Assembly (NCBI RefSeq): GCF_000315625.1
Contig: NW_005434672.1
Span: 422,274-480,178 of the forward strand
Direction: 5' to 3'
DNA length: 57,905 nt
From: Guillardia theta CCMP2712
Taxonomy: Eukaryota > Cryptophyceae > Pyrenomonadales > Geminigeraceae
Positions 1 to 10,725 of the stretch are shown here, in pieces (the first letter of the stretch is position 1; each line of letters opens with the position of its first letter). The position numbers and the translations under genes are program-made. Below the pieces are notes generated by a model. The model searched no databases. It had not been told where the DNA came from and was given only the letters and a program-made list of their open reading frames with translations.

Positions 1-860
1 CCGAGAGAGGGGAGATATCATTCCGACGGTCGTCATGGTCTGCACGCCCACAGCAGCGCGCACGAGTACTGGACGCTCTGCGAGGAGGCGAGGAGCGCCT
101 GCCTGCAAGGAGAGCAGCGGGTAGTCAGCGCCCGATCCGCAAGCATACCTTCCCCTCTCTTCCTCGCCGGACGGCAAGCCTACCGGTTGGTGCAGGTGTC
201 TCTGTTGAAGAAGCTCGGGGTGGAGCCCTTGGCCTCCTCCCTGGCGAACCAAAACCAGATGCAGGCGAGAGAGTGGCAGAGGAGGAGGAAGAGGACCACG
301 GCTGAGAGGCTCTCGACGCGCTTGGAGTGAATGACGGTGGCGTGCTGGAAGGTGTGGATCTGCTTGAACGCTCGCAGGGAGCGGAGGCACTTGAGCACCT
401 CGAGGACGCGGATGATGGAGATGCCTGGGTCCTCCATGATGCCGAGAGGGTCGACGACCTTGAGCAGGAGCTGTGCGGGAAAGATGCTCCAGACGTCAAT
501 GAGGAAGGAGCCAGTCAGGTACCGCCAGCTGATCCTGGAGAGGTCGAACTCCTGCTTCCACACCCCCTCGCCCGACAGCCACCAGTAGCTCGTGAAGAAG
601 CTGACGATGAAGTCGACGGACAGCATGGAGTCGGCCATGCACGAGAAGACGATGACCCACGTCGCCAGCGGCCGGACATCGAAAGTCACGGCGTACAGCT
701 CCACCAGGAGGGTGTAGATGGAGGCGACATGCGCTGCCACTTCGATCAGGATCCTCGAGTGCTGGTCACATGACAGTCTCCACGCGTGCTCTTCTGTCTC
801 TCTGCCCCTCCGCTCCTCCTCCTCCCCCGCGCTCCTCCGCCGCATTCGCGACAGCATCAT
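1..860 (-). CDS. Voltage-gated cation channel, EAG/HCN/plant K+ channel type (partial)
   Basis: The main exon (860 to 184, starting at MMLSRMRRR) shows five membrane segments in order: S1 (ILIEVAAHVASIYTLL), S2 (ATWVIVFSCMADSML), S3 (YLTGSFLIDVWSIFPA), an S4 sensor with spaced Arg/Lys (IIRVLEVLKCLRSLRAFK) and S5 with the CNBD-channel motif LLCHSLACIWFWFA. It ends at a donor read as CG|GTAGGC at 183. After a short intron a second exon (about 102 to 1) carries the pore helix as QYSCALLWA in one frame, then VQTMTTVG in another; the expected GYGD filter is absent and the frame goes VG-MISP. A plasma-membrane K+ or cation channel is the likely role. The pore damage could be a sequencing error at the sequence edge or a real pseudogene. 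The C-terminal linker and cyclic-nucleotide domain would lie outside the window. The annotated Met is the first ATG in frame; longer versions use TTG. Confidence 0.75.
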
Positions 861-959
861 GCTGTCAGTTGACAACCTGCGAGAAGTTCCTGATATTGCA
901 CTCAAAGTTCTGCTTTCCCGGAACTTTCGTTCCTCTAATCATCACTCGTTCCGGAGTCC

Positions 960-1640
960 GATGATGATCGGATCCGACCCGGGGCCGGCCACCATGCCGG
1001 CATGTGTTACACCGCGGCACTGCACCGTCTCAGTCGGCAGTGGGCCGGGTCGGGCGGGCCCGTGGACTCGAGTCGGCCGGCCCGGCCCCGAAGGCTTGAA
1101 AGACACTGCCAAGGATAGACTCTGGGGAGCCTCTGCGGCACCGTGACTGCGGGCGGCGGCATAGCGGCATCATGGCACTTCGGCGGGGCGGCCCAGGCGC
1201 CGGGCGGCCGTGGACTGAGGCTGGCCCCGGGCGGCCGCACCGGGTCGAGTCTGCGATGATGATGCCGCCTCACGGCGAGGCGAGTCAGGGCGGCTCGCCA
1301 GGCTCAGCGGCTCCTCAGGCCTTGGGCCGCCGCCGCCGCCGCCGGCCGGGCACCCGGGCCCCAGGGGCCTCCAGTGCGGTCGACTGGCCCGCATCCCCGC
1401 TCTGAACCACATTGTTGAACCCCCTGCTGGTTTTATACCCCACCACCTCACGATAGACCCCATCATACAACATAACCTGCAATCACAAGGGTGTGTTGCA
1501 ACTACATACAGTATGGTCTCATAGTTCATATGTAGACAAAATGTAAAATTGGGTATACTCTTGACCTGTGGCCATTCAAGGACGATCGCACTATAGATCA
1601 TGTACCCCCACCCTTGATTAAACTACCCCCATGACCTGAG
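960..1640. other. Intergenic spacer with GC-rich island
   Basis: No gene is supported here. Positions 975-1400 are extremely GC-rich with runs of GGCCGGGCC-like words and CAGTCGGCAGTG-like words. The spacer separates the divergent channel and zinc-finger genes, so it may hold both promoters. From 1400 to 1640 the composition drops to ordinary AT content and contains two TACCCCCACC-type words. Confidence 0.5.
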
Positions 1641-1678
1641 TAGGAGGGGAGGGCACGAGGAGCGTCAGAACGGGCGCC

Positions 1679-3088
1679 ATGGGGCGAAAGAGGAAAAAGG
1701 AATCGAAGCCATACTGGTAAGGGAGGAGGAGCAAGAGGACGACTTGCTGCATGCAAGCTCTGACAACTAGAACAAACATCCTCCTCCTAGAACAACCCCC
1801 TGTTGCTGTGAGGGCATCGAGGGAAAGACAACAGAAGGGCGCGTTTCCGATAGCATGCTGTGTGTTGATGAAACATGCTTGTTTGAGACCTCTGCTGTGC
1901 TCTTCTTCCTCCCTCTGTCATCGAGCGATGAAGCACAGCCTGTTTGTGATGTGGGATGATCCCGAGACGCAGATCAGTTAGACTCTGCTGCTGCCTCGCT
2001 GAATCCTTTGAGCTCACATCTAACCCCGTCCTCTCAGCTGGTACTGTGGACCTGAGCGAACTTTCGATGACGAGACAACGCTAGTGCAGCATCAGGTCTC
2101 GTCGCCCTTGGTGTTCCGTCATGTGACTGTGGTTGTGCAGAGGACGAAACATTTCCAGTGCAACACATGCCACAAGAAACTCAACACGGCAACGGCACTC
2201 AAGACGCACTGCCTGTATGTCCACAAGGAAGAGATCACGCGGGTGCCCAACGCCAAGGAGGGAAGGGATCAGTTCGGCTTCGACGTCGTGGGAATGGACG
2301 GGGTCGAAGGTGACTTTGGCCTGCCGCCTCGCGTGTGGTTTGATTTGAACCTGTAGAGGCTGAAAACCAAGAAATGGACCCGAATAGAGCAGGGGCCGCC
2401 CAGCCTCCTCTCCCTCCTGGCGCTCCTCCTCCTGGTGCTCCACTCCCACCAGGCCCTCCTGGTCCTCCAGGACCCCCTGCCCCCCCAGGAGCGATTCCTG
2501 GGCAGCCGTATGCACCCCCGATGGGCCAGTATCCCATGGGAGCGCCTCCTGGATGGCCTCCTCAGCCTGGATATCCTCCTCCCGGACAGTACGGACAGCC
2601 ATACCCTCCTCCGATGGTGAGAGGGGTCTGAGTATGTGCCAGTGCCTTGACGCCGAGTTTTGTTGCAGAACGGCTACATGGGACACCCTCAGTACCCATA
2701 CGGAGCTCCGCCTGTTCCCCCTGGGCAGCCCTACCCTCCACATCCTCAATATCCTCCTTACCAACAACCCCCCGTGCCCACTCCTCCTCCCGCTCCTGCA
2801 CCTCCACCTGCACCCTATGCCCAACCTGAAGCTGCAGCGGCCCAGAGCTCGGCATCCAAGTCAGCAGAAGAGACGCAAACAAATGCGCCAGAAGATGCAG
2901 GACAGAGCGAGAGCGCCACTGCTTCTTCAGCGCCCATAGCCCAAATGAATCTTGTGTACGACGACGAGGATTTCTGCATGGAGGAAAGGAGAGCATCACT
3001 GTCAAGGTACAGTTTCGACGAAAACAAGCAACAGCGCATAAAAGATCTGGAGGATAATTTGGGTGCTGTTGGTAGTGTCTTGATGTAA
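1679..3088 (+). CDS. ZNF207: BuGZ/ZNF207-like C2H2 zinc finger protein with proline-rich region and GLEBS-like motif
   Basis: Five exons join in phase: 1679-1716, 2038-2095, 2141-2309, 2357-2616 and 2669-3088, giving about 314 residues. The start MGRKRKKESKPY is followed across the first intron by CWYC...FDDETTLVQHQ and then KHFQCNTCHKKL...LKTHCLYVHKE, the two linked C2H2 fingers that open ZNF207. A GMDGVE segment follows, then a long Pro/Gly/Tyr-rich low-complexity stretch (about residues 95-240), and near the C-terminus VYDDEDFCMEERRASLSRY, which matches the GLEBS box of BuGZ. In animals BuGZ binds Bub3 through GLEBS, stabilises it at kinetochores, and concentrates tubulin in the spindle matrix through its disordered region. 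Plant and protist homologues exist. Domain order, both fingers and GLEBS are all present, so the gene looks intact. The third intron is only 47 bases and ends in TAG. Confidence 0.88.
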
Positions 3089-3142
3089 ATGCATTGCAGC
3101 CTTTGCTGCTTGAACCTCAGTTTCAGTTGCGCTGTATTCATG

Positions 3143-3148
3143 AATAAA
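3143..3148 (+). promoter_or_regulatory. AATAAA polyadenylation signal
   Basis: A canonical AATAAA lies 55 bases after the stop codon of the ZNF207-like gene, in an otherwise AT-rich 3' region. Use of animal-type signals in this organism is assumed, not shown. Confidence 0.35.
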
Positions 3149-3149
3149 A

Positions 3150-4070
3150 ACAAATAAATATGAATACGATCGGTCTTCTCTATTATCAATGCAAAGGATA
3201 CGTTCTAAAACATCAGTACACCATTCTTCAACTGGGAATCAATAACATAATCATCGCATCGGGGGAATTGCAGTTAGTCGCAATATCCGCAGGCTTCAAC
3301 ATGACTCTTTCAATTTCCTGTGACGGACAAGTCGAATGGCTTGCTCTGCGCTATACCTGCATGCACCACTATTTCTGTCTGACCGTTCTTCCACTCTATT
3401 CTGCCTCCAGTAGGAACGAATTCTTCGTTGAGCGGAGAACGAGACCAGGTCACAAGGTCCTTGTCGTGCAGGTTTGCATCCATATGACACTTGCTGGAAT
3501 AAAACAGACCTTTTTGTCCAGATTTTTCGTTGCTATGAATTCCTTTCATTGCTCTGCCTTCCGACCGATTTGTGCTGTCGCCCTGATTGTATCGATTCCG
3601 TCTCAATAAAAAACCTTCCCTTTAGGTACACGCTGCCTTGGTTGATTCAGCTATTCAAACATGACGTGCCTCTTGAAACTCCTTGTTTGTGTACTCCTTC
3701 ACGATCTGCAATAAAAAAAAGATCATCAGACGAAGGGAGTCAGCAAAGAGTGAAAATTTCGGGTACTGCATTCCTAAGAAAGGATTTGATTTTGAACGAC
3801 AATACCTCTTGGTATTGTGTGGAAACCTAAGTACCTTTTCCTTTCTTCCCTGCCTTTCGGTGTATCTAAAATGTTCAAATACAGAAGCAAGGAACTTCTC
3901 CTCAACTCCAAGTTGAACAGAAGAGCTCCATTTTTCCTTTTCTGTTCTAGAACTCTATCACACGGTTGCACCATGCTGCATTTCACCATGTTTGAATCTC
4001 ACTGCCGTCACCCTCACTGAATAAGACTTTCACTTCTGCCAGACTACTATCTCTTTCCTTCCATGCCGTC
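3150..4070 (+). pseudogene. Possible RCC1-repeat remnant in otherwise unassigned sequence
   Basis: At 3250-3340 the + strand reads VAISAGFNMTLSISCDGQVE, which resembles an RCC1 blade (consensus like VxxGxxHTLALTxDGxVxxWG). About 130 bases on, VLVVQVCIHMTLAG is a weaker second match. No splice structure or start supports a working gene, and the opposite strand is also open. The rest of the stretch to 4070 shows AT-rich sequence and short ORFs only. This could be a decayed exon or chance. Confidence 0.2.
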
Positions 4071-4089
4071 ATTCGTGATTACACACTTT

Positions 4090-4610
4090 CTTCTCTGCCA
4101 GGCCCTGAGCCATGGCCCCTAACACGACCAGCTGCGGCGAACTGACGGCGGCGATTCTGCCATTGTTGCGGCTTCATTTTGACAGTGTTCTCTTTCCGCC
4201 ATCGCACTTTGGAGCCGGGTCCGTCTACTAGACTGCTACACCTTGATGACCCCACCCCTAGTGTACCATGACCCACCCCCTCTCGGAGTGCGGCCGGGGG
4301 CTCATCAGGCCCCTGCCGCACTGCAGTGGAGGCTACCATTACAGTACCCACCCTTCTGACTACCGTACGGCTAGCACGGTACCTTTCGCTCCCCGGCAAT
4401 CGCCGACCGGTACCAATTGAATGGCCAGTCACCCGGTACCCCACCCTTACATGAAGCCTTTTATTCCGACCCCCCGGGGGGACCCCTCCAGTGCCCGACG
4501 GTGCCGCACTGGACTCCCTGGCAGGGAGGTGGTGAAGTACCTGGCAATGGCACCGATAATGATGATGGTGACCCGTCCGACGACCGTACCTGTTAACGGC
4601 TAGTAGTAAA
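4090..4610. other. Spacer rich in GGTACC/CCGG words
   Basis: No coding signal. The segment is rich in GGTACCG, CGGTACC and ACCCCCCGG words and in CAGTG/CACTG pairs, resembling the other GC-rich islands of this window but less extreme. From 4610 to 5300 the sequence is ordinary and I see no gene. Confidence 0.4.
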
Positions 4611-5339
4611 TATTGGAATCAATTCCTGACTCCTAGAGTCTGTGCACAGATGAATGACTAGTAGAACAGCTCAACAGCTGACTGATAAGTCCAAAGACCA
4701 AGACTCACAGATGATGTGCGCACGAAGACACCAATGACTTTCACAGCCAACCAAACACCTCAGATAACTCAGATCAACTTCCCAACAATCCCCAGCACTT
4801 TATTCCCAACACTCGTAGCAGCAAGACCAACCAAACAGCTTCCCTTCACACACCACCGCCTTACTTCCACCACTGTACGAGTGCTGCCTCTTCGACAGCC
4901 GGCGCCTCTTGATTCCTCCGGCGTCGCCTCAGCTTCCCCAGGCTCCAACCAACCGGATCTTCTAAGTCATAGACTAAGCTCCAGCCCACTAGCTTGGACC
5001 TGCAGGCTTCACTTGGTTCACAACCTGATTAGACGCATCCCTTGAACTTATCGCGTCTGAAAGAACTTCTGAGAGGTTTGTCAGAACCTGAGTTCTTACA
5101 CCCTCCCTTTGGGAAGCAAGTCAGAAGTCTGCAACCTTCTCAGCTTGTCAAAATCATCTGCTTGACAGCTAAGCAGCTGTCCCCTGCGATGTCCTCCTTT
5201 CCAACGATCGCTCTAGCTTCTTGCAGCGTTGTCAGCTGCTCCCATCACCTGACCATCAACATCTTTCCCAAGCTGACTTCCATGCTGCTCTCCTCTCCAA
5301 GGTCATCTTGCTGCTACCACTCCATCAACCGTTCTGCAC

Positions 5340-5720
5340 AGGCTCATCCCCCATCTTGCATGCCTCCTGCGCTCCTCCTTCGCTTCAAGTGTGCACCCTG
5401 GTGCACCTGCGTTTCTCCTCCTGTGACACCTGCGCTCCTCCTCCGCTTGCGCTGCGGATGCAGTGCGGTCGCACCCCGCCAACAGTGCACCTGTGCTGCT
5501 CCTCCACCTGCGCTGCGGCTTCTCCCCACCATCGTAGGGCCTGCGCTGCTCCTCCAGCGCTTGCGCTTCAGCAGCACTCCTGCAGCACCTGCGCTGTCCT
5601 CCTCTAGCGCATCCTGATGCTCGTGCACTCGGGTTCCTCAGCTTGTACCATCCGCATGCCACAGAGACTCTCCTCATCCGCCTGCGCTGTCCGCATGCAC
5701 CTGTGCTCCTCCTCACCTTC
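5340..5720. repeat. Degenerate minisatellite of CCTGCGCTCCTCC-type units
   Basis: Units such as CTGCGCTCCTCCT, CGCTTGCGCT and CCTGTGCTGCTCCTCC recur with irregular spacing and substitutions. The segment gives Cys/Pro/Ser-rich ORFs on one strand and Arg-rich ORFs on the other, typical of low-complexity DNA and not evidence of a gene. Confidence 0.5.
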
Positions 5721-6640
5721 CATCATAAACTCTTCCCAGCTGCCTGCAGTGTCAGCTCAAGACTAAGTCCTGAACACATCTGCATCTTTCAAGTCAGACA
5801 GCTCCTCCACCTCTTCAACCTGATCCTCATGATGGGATTGGTCATCATGTGACCTCTCTGAAGCTTGCGCATTGAGCAATGAAGACATCTCCACCCATTG
5901 ATGATGCCAAGAATTTAGAATTCCAATCAAGCTCCAGAGATCAGGTTCAGAATTCTTGCAATGCATTGATTGATCTCTGATTGTTTTGAACACAATTTTC
6001 TCGTTTCTAATCTATGGGCCCTTTCTATCCTATCTACCCCGGGGATCATTGTTTTGCCAAGGCACAATCATTTTTGACGTCAGCGCTTTCATTTCAACCA
6101 CATGACTTATCGATCTCGACTCATCCGTCATTTCTTTCTCAATTTTCATTTTTGGCCATTCAATTTCATCGTTCACTACCGTCATGGGTTCCATAGATCA
6201 GGATGAGCGAGTTTCTAAGATACTAACCTAGAACAGATGTCTTGGTTGCAGCTAGCCACAGGCTTGAGGAAGACGTGTCTGTCTTTATCCTCCTTCCGAT
6301 TCATCCGATTCCTTCACGTTCTCCATGAGAGTCTCCTCGGTGACATCACCCGAGACACCCTCCCTGAATCGGATAGAAGACGGAAGACTGACAATTCTCG
6401 AGCGACACGGACTCGGTGGCAAGGGTCCGAGAAACCCTCCCTGAATCGGAGAAAAGACGGAAGATAAAGCCTGGAAGCCACCGCAGCAGGATCGGTTGAA
6501 TCTCCTTGTCGGAGACTGGAGCTCGGATCACCGTCAATCACACACGGGGCATACAACTTTGACGACTGACGGCATGGGAACAGAGTAGCACTGTCCCTGA
6601 CAGAAACGCAGAGAGCATGAAGCGCAGAGAGCATGACAGG
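5721..6640. other. No gene seen; short direct repeat downstream of copia element
   Basis: The phrase CTCCCTGAATCGGA plus AGACGGAAGA occurs twice, at about 6359-6386 and 6439-6467, with one small indel between the copies. The segment lies just beyond the stop of the copia polyprotein, where the polypurine tract and LTR would be expected, but I cannot recognise an LTR pair. Confidence 0.3.
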
Positions 6641-6649
6641 CGAGCATCC

Positions 6650-8400
6650 TCAGAGCAGCATATCCGGTAAGGGGTCTCCGAAGAGAAATTCACCAAGGAG
6701 CCTCCACCGATTCAAAGGCAGAACTTTCGTCAGCAAATCACCAGGCTGATAAGAAGTATGAATCTTTTCTGGATAGAGCTCGTCCTTTTCTACCAAATCA
6801 ACAGCATACTTCGTTCGAATATCAATGTGTTTGAGTCGACTATAACTTCGCTTGTCCCACAAAAGCCTCAGACATGGTTCATTGTCGATTAGCAAGAGAG
6901 TAGGACGAGTCTGCGTAAATCCCATCTGACCCAAGAGATTTCTATAAAGCTTGACTAGTTTCGCGCATGTGGTGGCAGCATAAATTTCAGCTTCTGAAGA
7001 ACTCAGGGCAACAACCTTCTGCATTTTTGAACCAAAGACGACTACCCCACCATTCAGAACGATTCCATATCCGCTTTGACTCCGTCTCGTAATAATCTCG
7101 GTACCCCAACCAGCATCACTGAATGCAATCATCTCATTGACAAAACACTCCTGGTGGTAAGATACTCCGTGACAATGGTATACGATCTGAACCTCCCGAG
7201 TAGTGTAAAGGTACTGTAGAAGATGAATTAAGGCATCCATATCGCACTGCCTAGGAGCCCGAGCAAAGCGACTAAGGACGCTCGTCGCGAATGCGATATC
7301 AACCCGCGTACAATTTGCCACGTAGAGAATGGACCCCAGAAGACTCTGATAAGTGCGGACTTCCTTCTTGTTCAACAACTTACCCTCCAAGTGATAAGTC
7401 TTGAGATAGTGACCAGGTAATACCGTTTTGACACCTCTGGCAACGATTTCAAAGCGTTCAACAATCTTTTCAATGAAATGCTGTTGTGACAAAGTTATCC
7501 GACCCTGATCGTCATTCTGTTCTATTTTAATGCCCAAGAAGGTACCGGTTGCCTCACTCCCTGAAAAGTCGAATACTGTGTTGAGCTTCTCAAGAAACTC
7601 AATCTTAACTGCTTCAGTTTGAGAGACAATGAGTAAGTCATCCACGAAGACAGTCAGAAGCAAGACGTCCCCCGCACAGTTGGAGTATCGGTAGATGATC
7701 TCATCATGTCCTATCCCACTTGCTCCCACCGTCTTCAACACCTGCGTGAACTTAAGATACCATCTCCTTGGTGCAATGCGAAGTCCATAGAGCGACTTCA
7801 AGACTTTGAGGAGGCACTCAGGAGGAAGACTCATGATATCTGGAGGAATCAAATACACAGGAACCTCCAAGTCACCATACAAGAAAGCAGCAGAGATATC
7901 CCTGAATGTGATTCTCCAACGGTTGCCTGCCGCGATGCTCAGCAAGAGCCGGATATTGTCCAACGATGTAGTCGGTGCAAACAATTCTTCAGATGAAGGA
8001 AGTAAGTTGCCCATGATAACTAGCCGCCCCTTTCGTTTCAAGATCTTGCCCTTCAAGTCTCGTTTTGAAGCATACACCCACAAGGCGCGAGCAAGGACGG
8101 AATGATTTGACTCCCTGTTTTTCTGATCACGCGTAACAACTTCCCAGACCCCACGACTTTCGATCTTCGCAATTTCCTCCTTTTCAGCCTGCTCCCAAAG
8201 ATGCCGATCCGGACGACGTAACATCTCTGACCTTGTCTTGGGATCTGGTAACTTGTCAAAACTACTTTCGTTCTCCACATTTCCTGCATCGCAAGCCGCT
8301 GTCATCACGTAATCTGCCTGATTCTCAGGCATTGCAGCTGGATTGTCACGGTCGGAAGACATCAGAGATAACAGGTCAGACGCCAGCTCCACCGCGTCCC
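6650..8400 (-). mobile_element. Ty1/copia retrotransposon fragment: reverse transcriptase and RNase H
   Basis: One uninterrupted frame covers the end of a copia polyprotein. In order: WEQAEKEEIAKIESRGVWEVV (RT start), the WVYASKRDLKG block, RITFRDISAAFLYGDLEVPVY (fingers/palm), LLKVLKSLYGLRIAPRRWY, the catalytic FVDDLLIV (in place of YVDD), the LGIKIE region, QSLLGSILYVANCTRVDIAFA, and RNase H with FSDAGWGTE, ALSSSEAEIYAAT and LLIDNEPCLRLL. The frame stays open to 8551, but residues before about 8400 look like spacer DNA. No gag, protease or integrase is visible upstream, where a GC-rich island starts, so the element is 5'-truncated. Absence of frameshifts in RT-RNase H suggests fairly recent insertion. 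Confidence 0.9.
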
Positions 8401-8439
8401 ATACGGGAGAGACCAACGCTAGATTCGCCACAAGATCTG

Positions 8440-9130
8440 ACCGGTCACCGGGTACTACGGTATAATATAGTACCGTGGCCCAGGTTAGTAGGGTAGGGGG
8501 TGACTGCGGCAACCCCCCCCACCCCTGGCTGTCTGATCGGTTTAAGATCATCTTCCGTTCAGTACTACGGTAGTAGTCATCCTCGTCATTGCCGGCCGGG
8601 CCGGGCCCGCCCGGGCCCCGGCCGCCCAGCCCAGTGCACGGTGTTGTATTGCGCCGTTACACTGCAACGGCAATTCCAATGGCAACGTCATGCAGGGGTG
8701 GGCGCGAAAGGGGCTCAGTGATGTTGGGATAGCGGCAGGAGGATGGGAAGATATCTTCGAGAGACGATGGAAGGATCAGGAGGGGACGGTTTGAGTGGTG
8801 TGTTGGAGGAAGGTCGCGATCGTGGATTGCAGTAATGCAGTGGAATCGCGATGAACAGCAAGAGAACGGGAGGGAGCGAGTGGGAGAGTCAGAGATGGAT
8901 GAGGTAGGAAGAGAGGGAGTGAATGAGGGGCGAGGTAGCAATAGAAGTTGAGGGAGGGAGCAAGTTGATATAGGGAGGGAGGGAGGGGCAGGGATTTGCT
9001 GGTTGCCTGATCGGTAGTCCAATCAGTCCGAAAGCACATTTCTCTGCGAACACTTGGATTCTAACTTGCTGTGTGCTCCATCTCCTCTGCCTGCCTGCAG
9101 CATGCCCTCCCACAGGACCGAGTTCGGTTA
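8440..9130. other. Spacer: GC-rich island then purine-rich sequence
   Basis: Positions 8580-8650 form a short island of CCGGGCCCGCCCGGGCC words next to the copia break. From 8690 to 9000 the + strand is G/A-rich (GGGAGGGAG). No gene is supported. It is the upstream region of the RING gene that starts at 9139. Confidence 0.4.
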
Positions 9131-9138
9131 AGAAGGGC

Positions 9139-10725
9139 ATGGGAGCAGCCTCGTCGCTGGTGGACGCATACTATTGCCCGGCCTGCGGCGTCTCGCTGCG
9201 GGTCAGCCCGGGCGAAGGACCGCAGGACCGGTGCTCACGATGCGGAGGGCCTCTGGAGCATCGATCGGAGAGGGTAGGAGGCGGCGGCTCACTGACCGGC
9301 AGCGCTGAAAGCCCCTGCAGGTGACGAGGCCGCAAGTGTTTGTGACGCCCACGGGCCTCGTTATGACCGAGGAAGTGTTGAGGCAGTTTGTGCTGGCGCA
9401 GCTCTCCAACAGCATCGACGGGGATCATGTGCCTGACGCTGCTCGCGGTAGCTGGAGAGTGACGCCTGCTCGCAGCTGTCTCTTGCCGCCGACAGGATCA
9501 TCGCTGAGATGCGGAGGAGCGCCAGCAACATTCTCAGTGAGGACCACGAGCTGATGGAGGTGGGCCTGTTAGGAGGAGAGGAGCGAGCCGTGGGCAAGGG
9601 CAGTGACGGGTCCTCCAGGCGATTTCGAGATCGCTGGCAGAGTCTGAGAGCAGGCAGGCGCCTCCTGCTTCTTCGCAGGTCCTCGAGAGGATGTTGAAGC
9701 TGAGGTGGACCCCCAAGACTCAGCGGGAGAAGGGAGGGCGGCAGAGCTGCTCCATCTGCCTGTCGGATTTCGAGATGGTGACGCTGTTTGCTGTTTGCTC
9801 CTTCCTCGCGCAACCGACCCTGTTGCGTCAGGGGGATGAAGTGATGCAAATAACCTGCGGGCACTTCTTCCACCAAGACTGCATCCTTCCCTGGCTGAAG
9901 CAGACCAACAGGTACCGTGCTGACGTTCCTGCGGTGCAGCTCCTCTCCGCACCCTCCCCTTCCCGTCTCCTGCTCACCATTTGTTTCGCTTCCAGCTGCC
10001 CCCTGTGCAGGTTCGAGCTCCCGACGGATGACACCGAGTACGAGGCCCGCAAGACCCGTGAGCCGCAGGAGGAAGTGAGAGCTCCGTCCACATCCTCCGG
10101 CAGCGCCTCAGTGTCGACGCCTCCCCGAGCAGCGGCTCCTTCCTCCTACTCCGCTGCGGAGCTGCGGGAAGAAGGGGAGAGCCAGGAGGGTCACCATCCC
10201 ATCTTCGGGATGCGGAGGGGTTTCCTGCACAGTCAGAGCAGAGACAGCACTCGCCCAGTTCCCTCCCACCATCGGCGGCAGCTGCCAACCTCGACGAGAA
10301 CGCAGCATGTGAGAACTGGCGGTGGGCGAGGACGAGGAGCGCGATGATAAGAGGGGGGGGGGCAGGTGCACCGAGACGACGCGGAGGTCGAGACCGACAG
10401 TCTGAGAGGTAAGGATGAGCTGTCGCGGGTAGGTGGAGGAGTGGTGACGATGCTCCACAGCAGCGCAAGACCAGGACCCGAGGTCATCAGCGCTGAGCGA
10501 GACGAGCTCTGCGTCTGCTAGATAGCTGACCAAACTCCTCCCTTCTTCAGGCTGTGGAGCGTGAGGAAGCTCAAGGGCGTCCTGGACGCTGCTGGCATTG
10601 CCCACCATGGTGATTGCACGAGACCCCTGGCCCCGGGGTCTCTCGCCTGACCTCAGTGGGCAGACTGTCTGGAGAAGAGAGATTTAATCAACAAGTGCTT
10701 GCAGACTTCTCGGTGATGCCCTCGA
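9139..10725 (+). CDS. RING-H2 E3 ubiquitin ligase with N-terminal zinc ribbon and C-terminal SAP-like motif
   Basis: Exons 9139-9273, 9321-9428, 9476-9559, 9679-9777 and 9832-9911 and the next from about 9997 join with good phase. Residues 1-45 hold a zinc ribbon, YYCPACGVSL...DRCSRCGGPLEH, as in RNF126/BCA2-type ligases. The RING-H2 finger is split over three exons: CSICLSDFE, then ITCGHFFHQDCILPWL, then CPLCRFELP, with all eight C3H2C3 ligands present. A Ser/Pro-rich linker follows. At 10555-10725 two exons joined at 10608/10664 give SVRKLKGVLDAAGIAHHDC plus LEKRDLINKCLQTS, a SAP-like motif (SVxELKxxLDxxGVxxxDCxEKxxL) known from RNF34-type and algal proteins. The likely role is substrate ubiquitination in cytosol or nucleus. 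The 3' end is not fixed. Confidence 0.7.
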
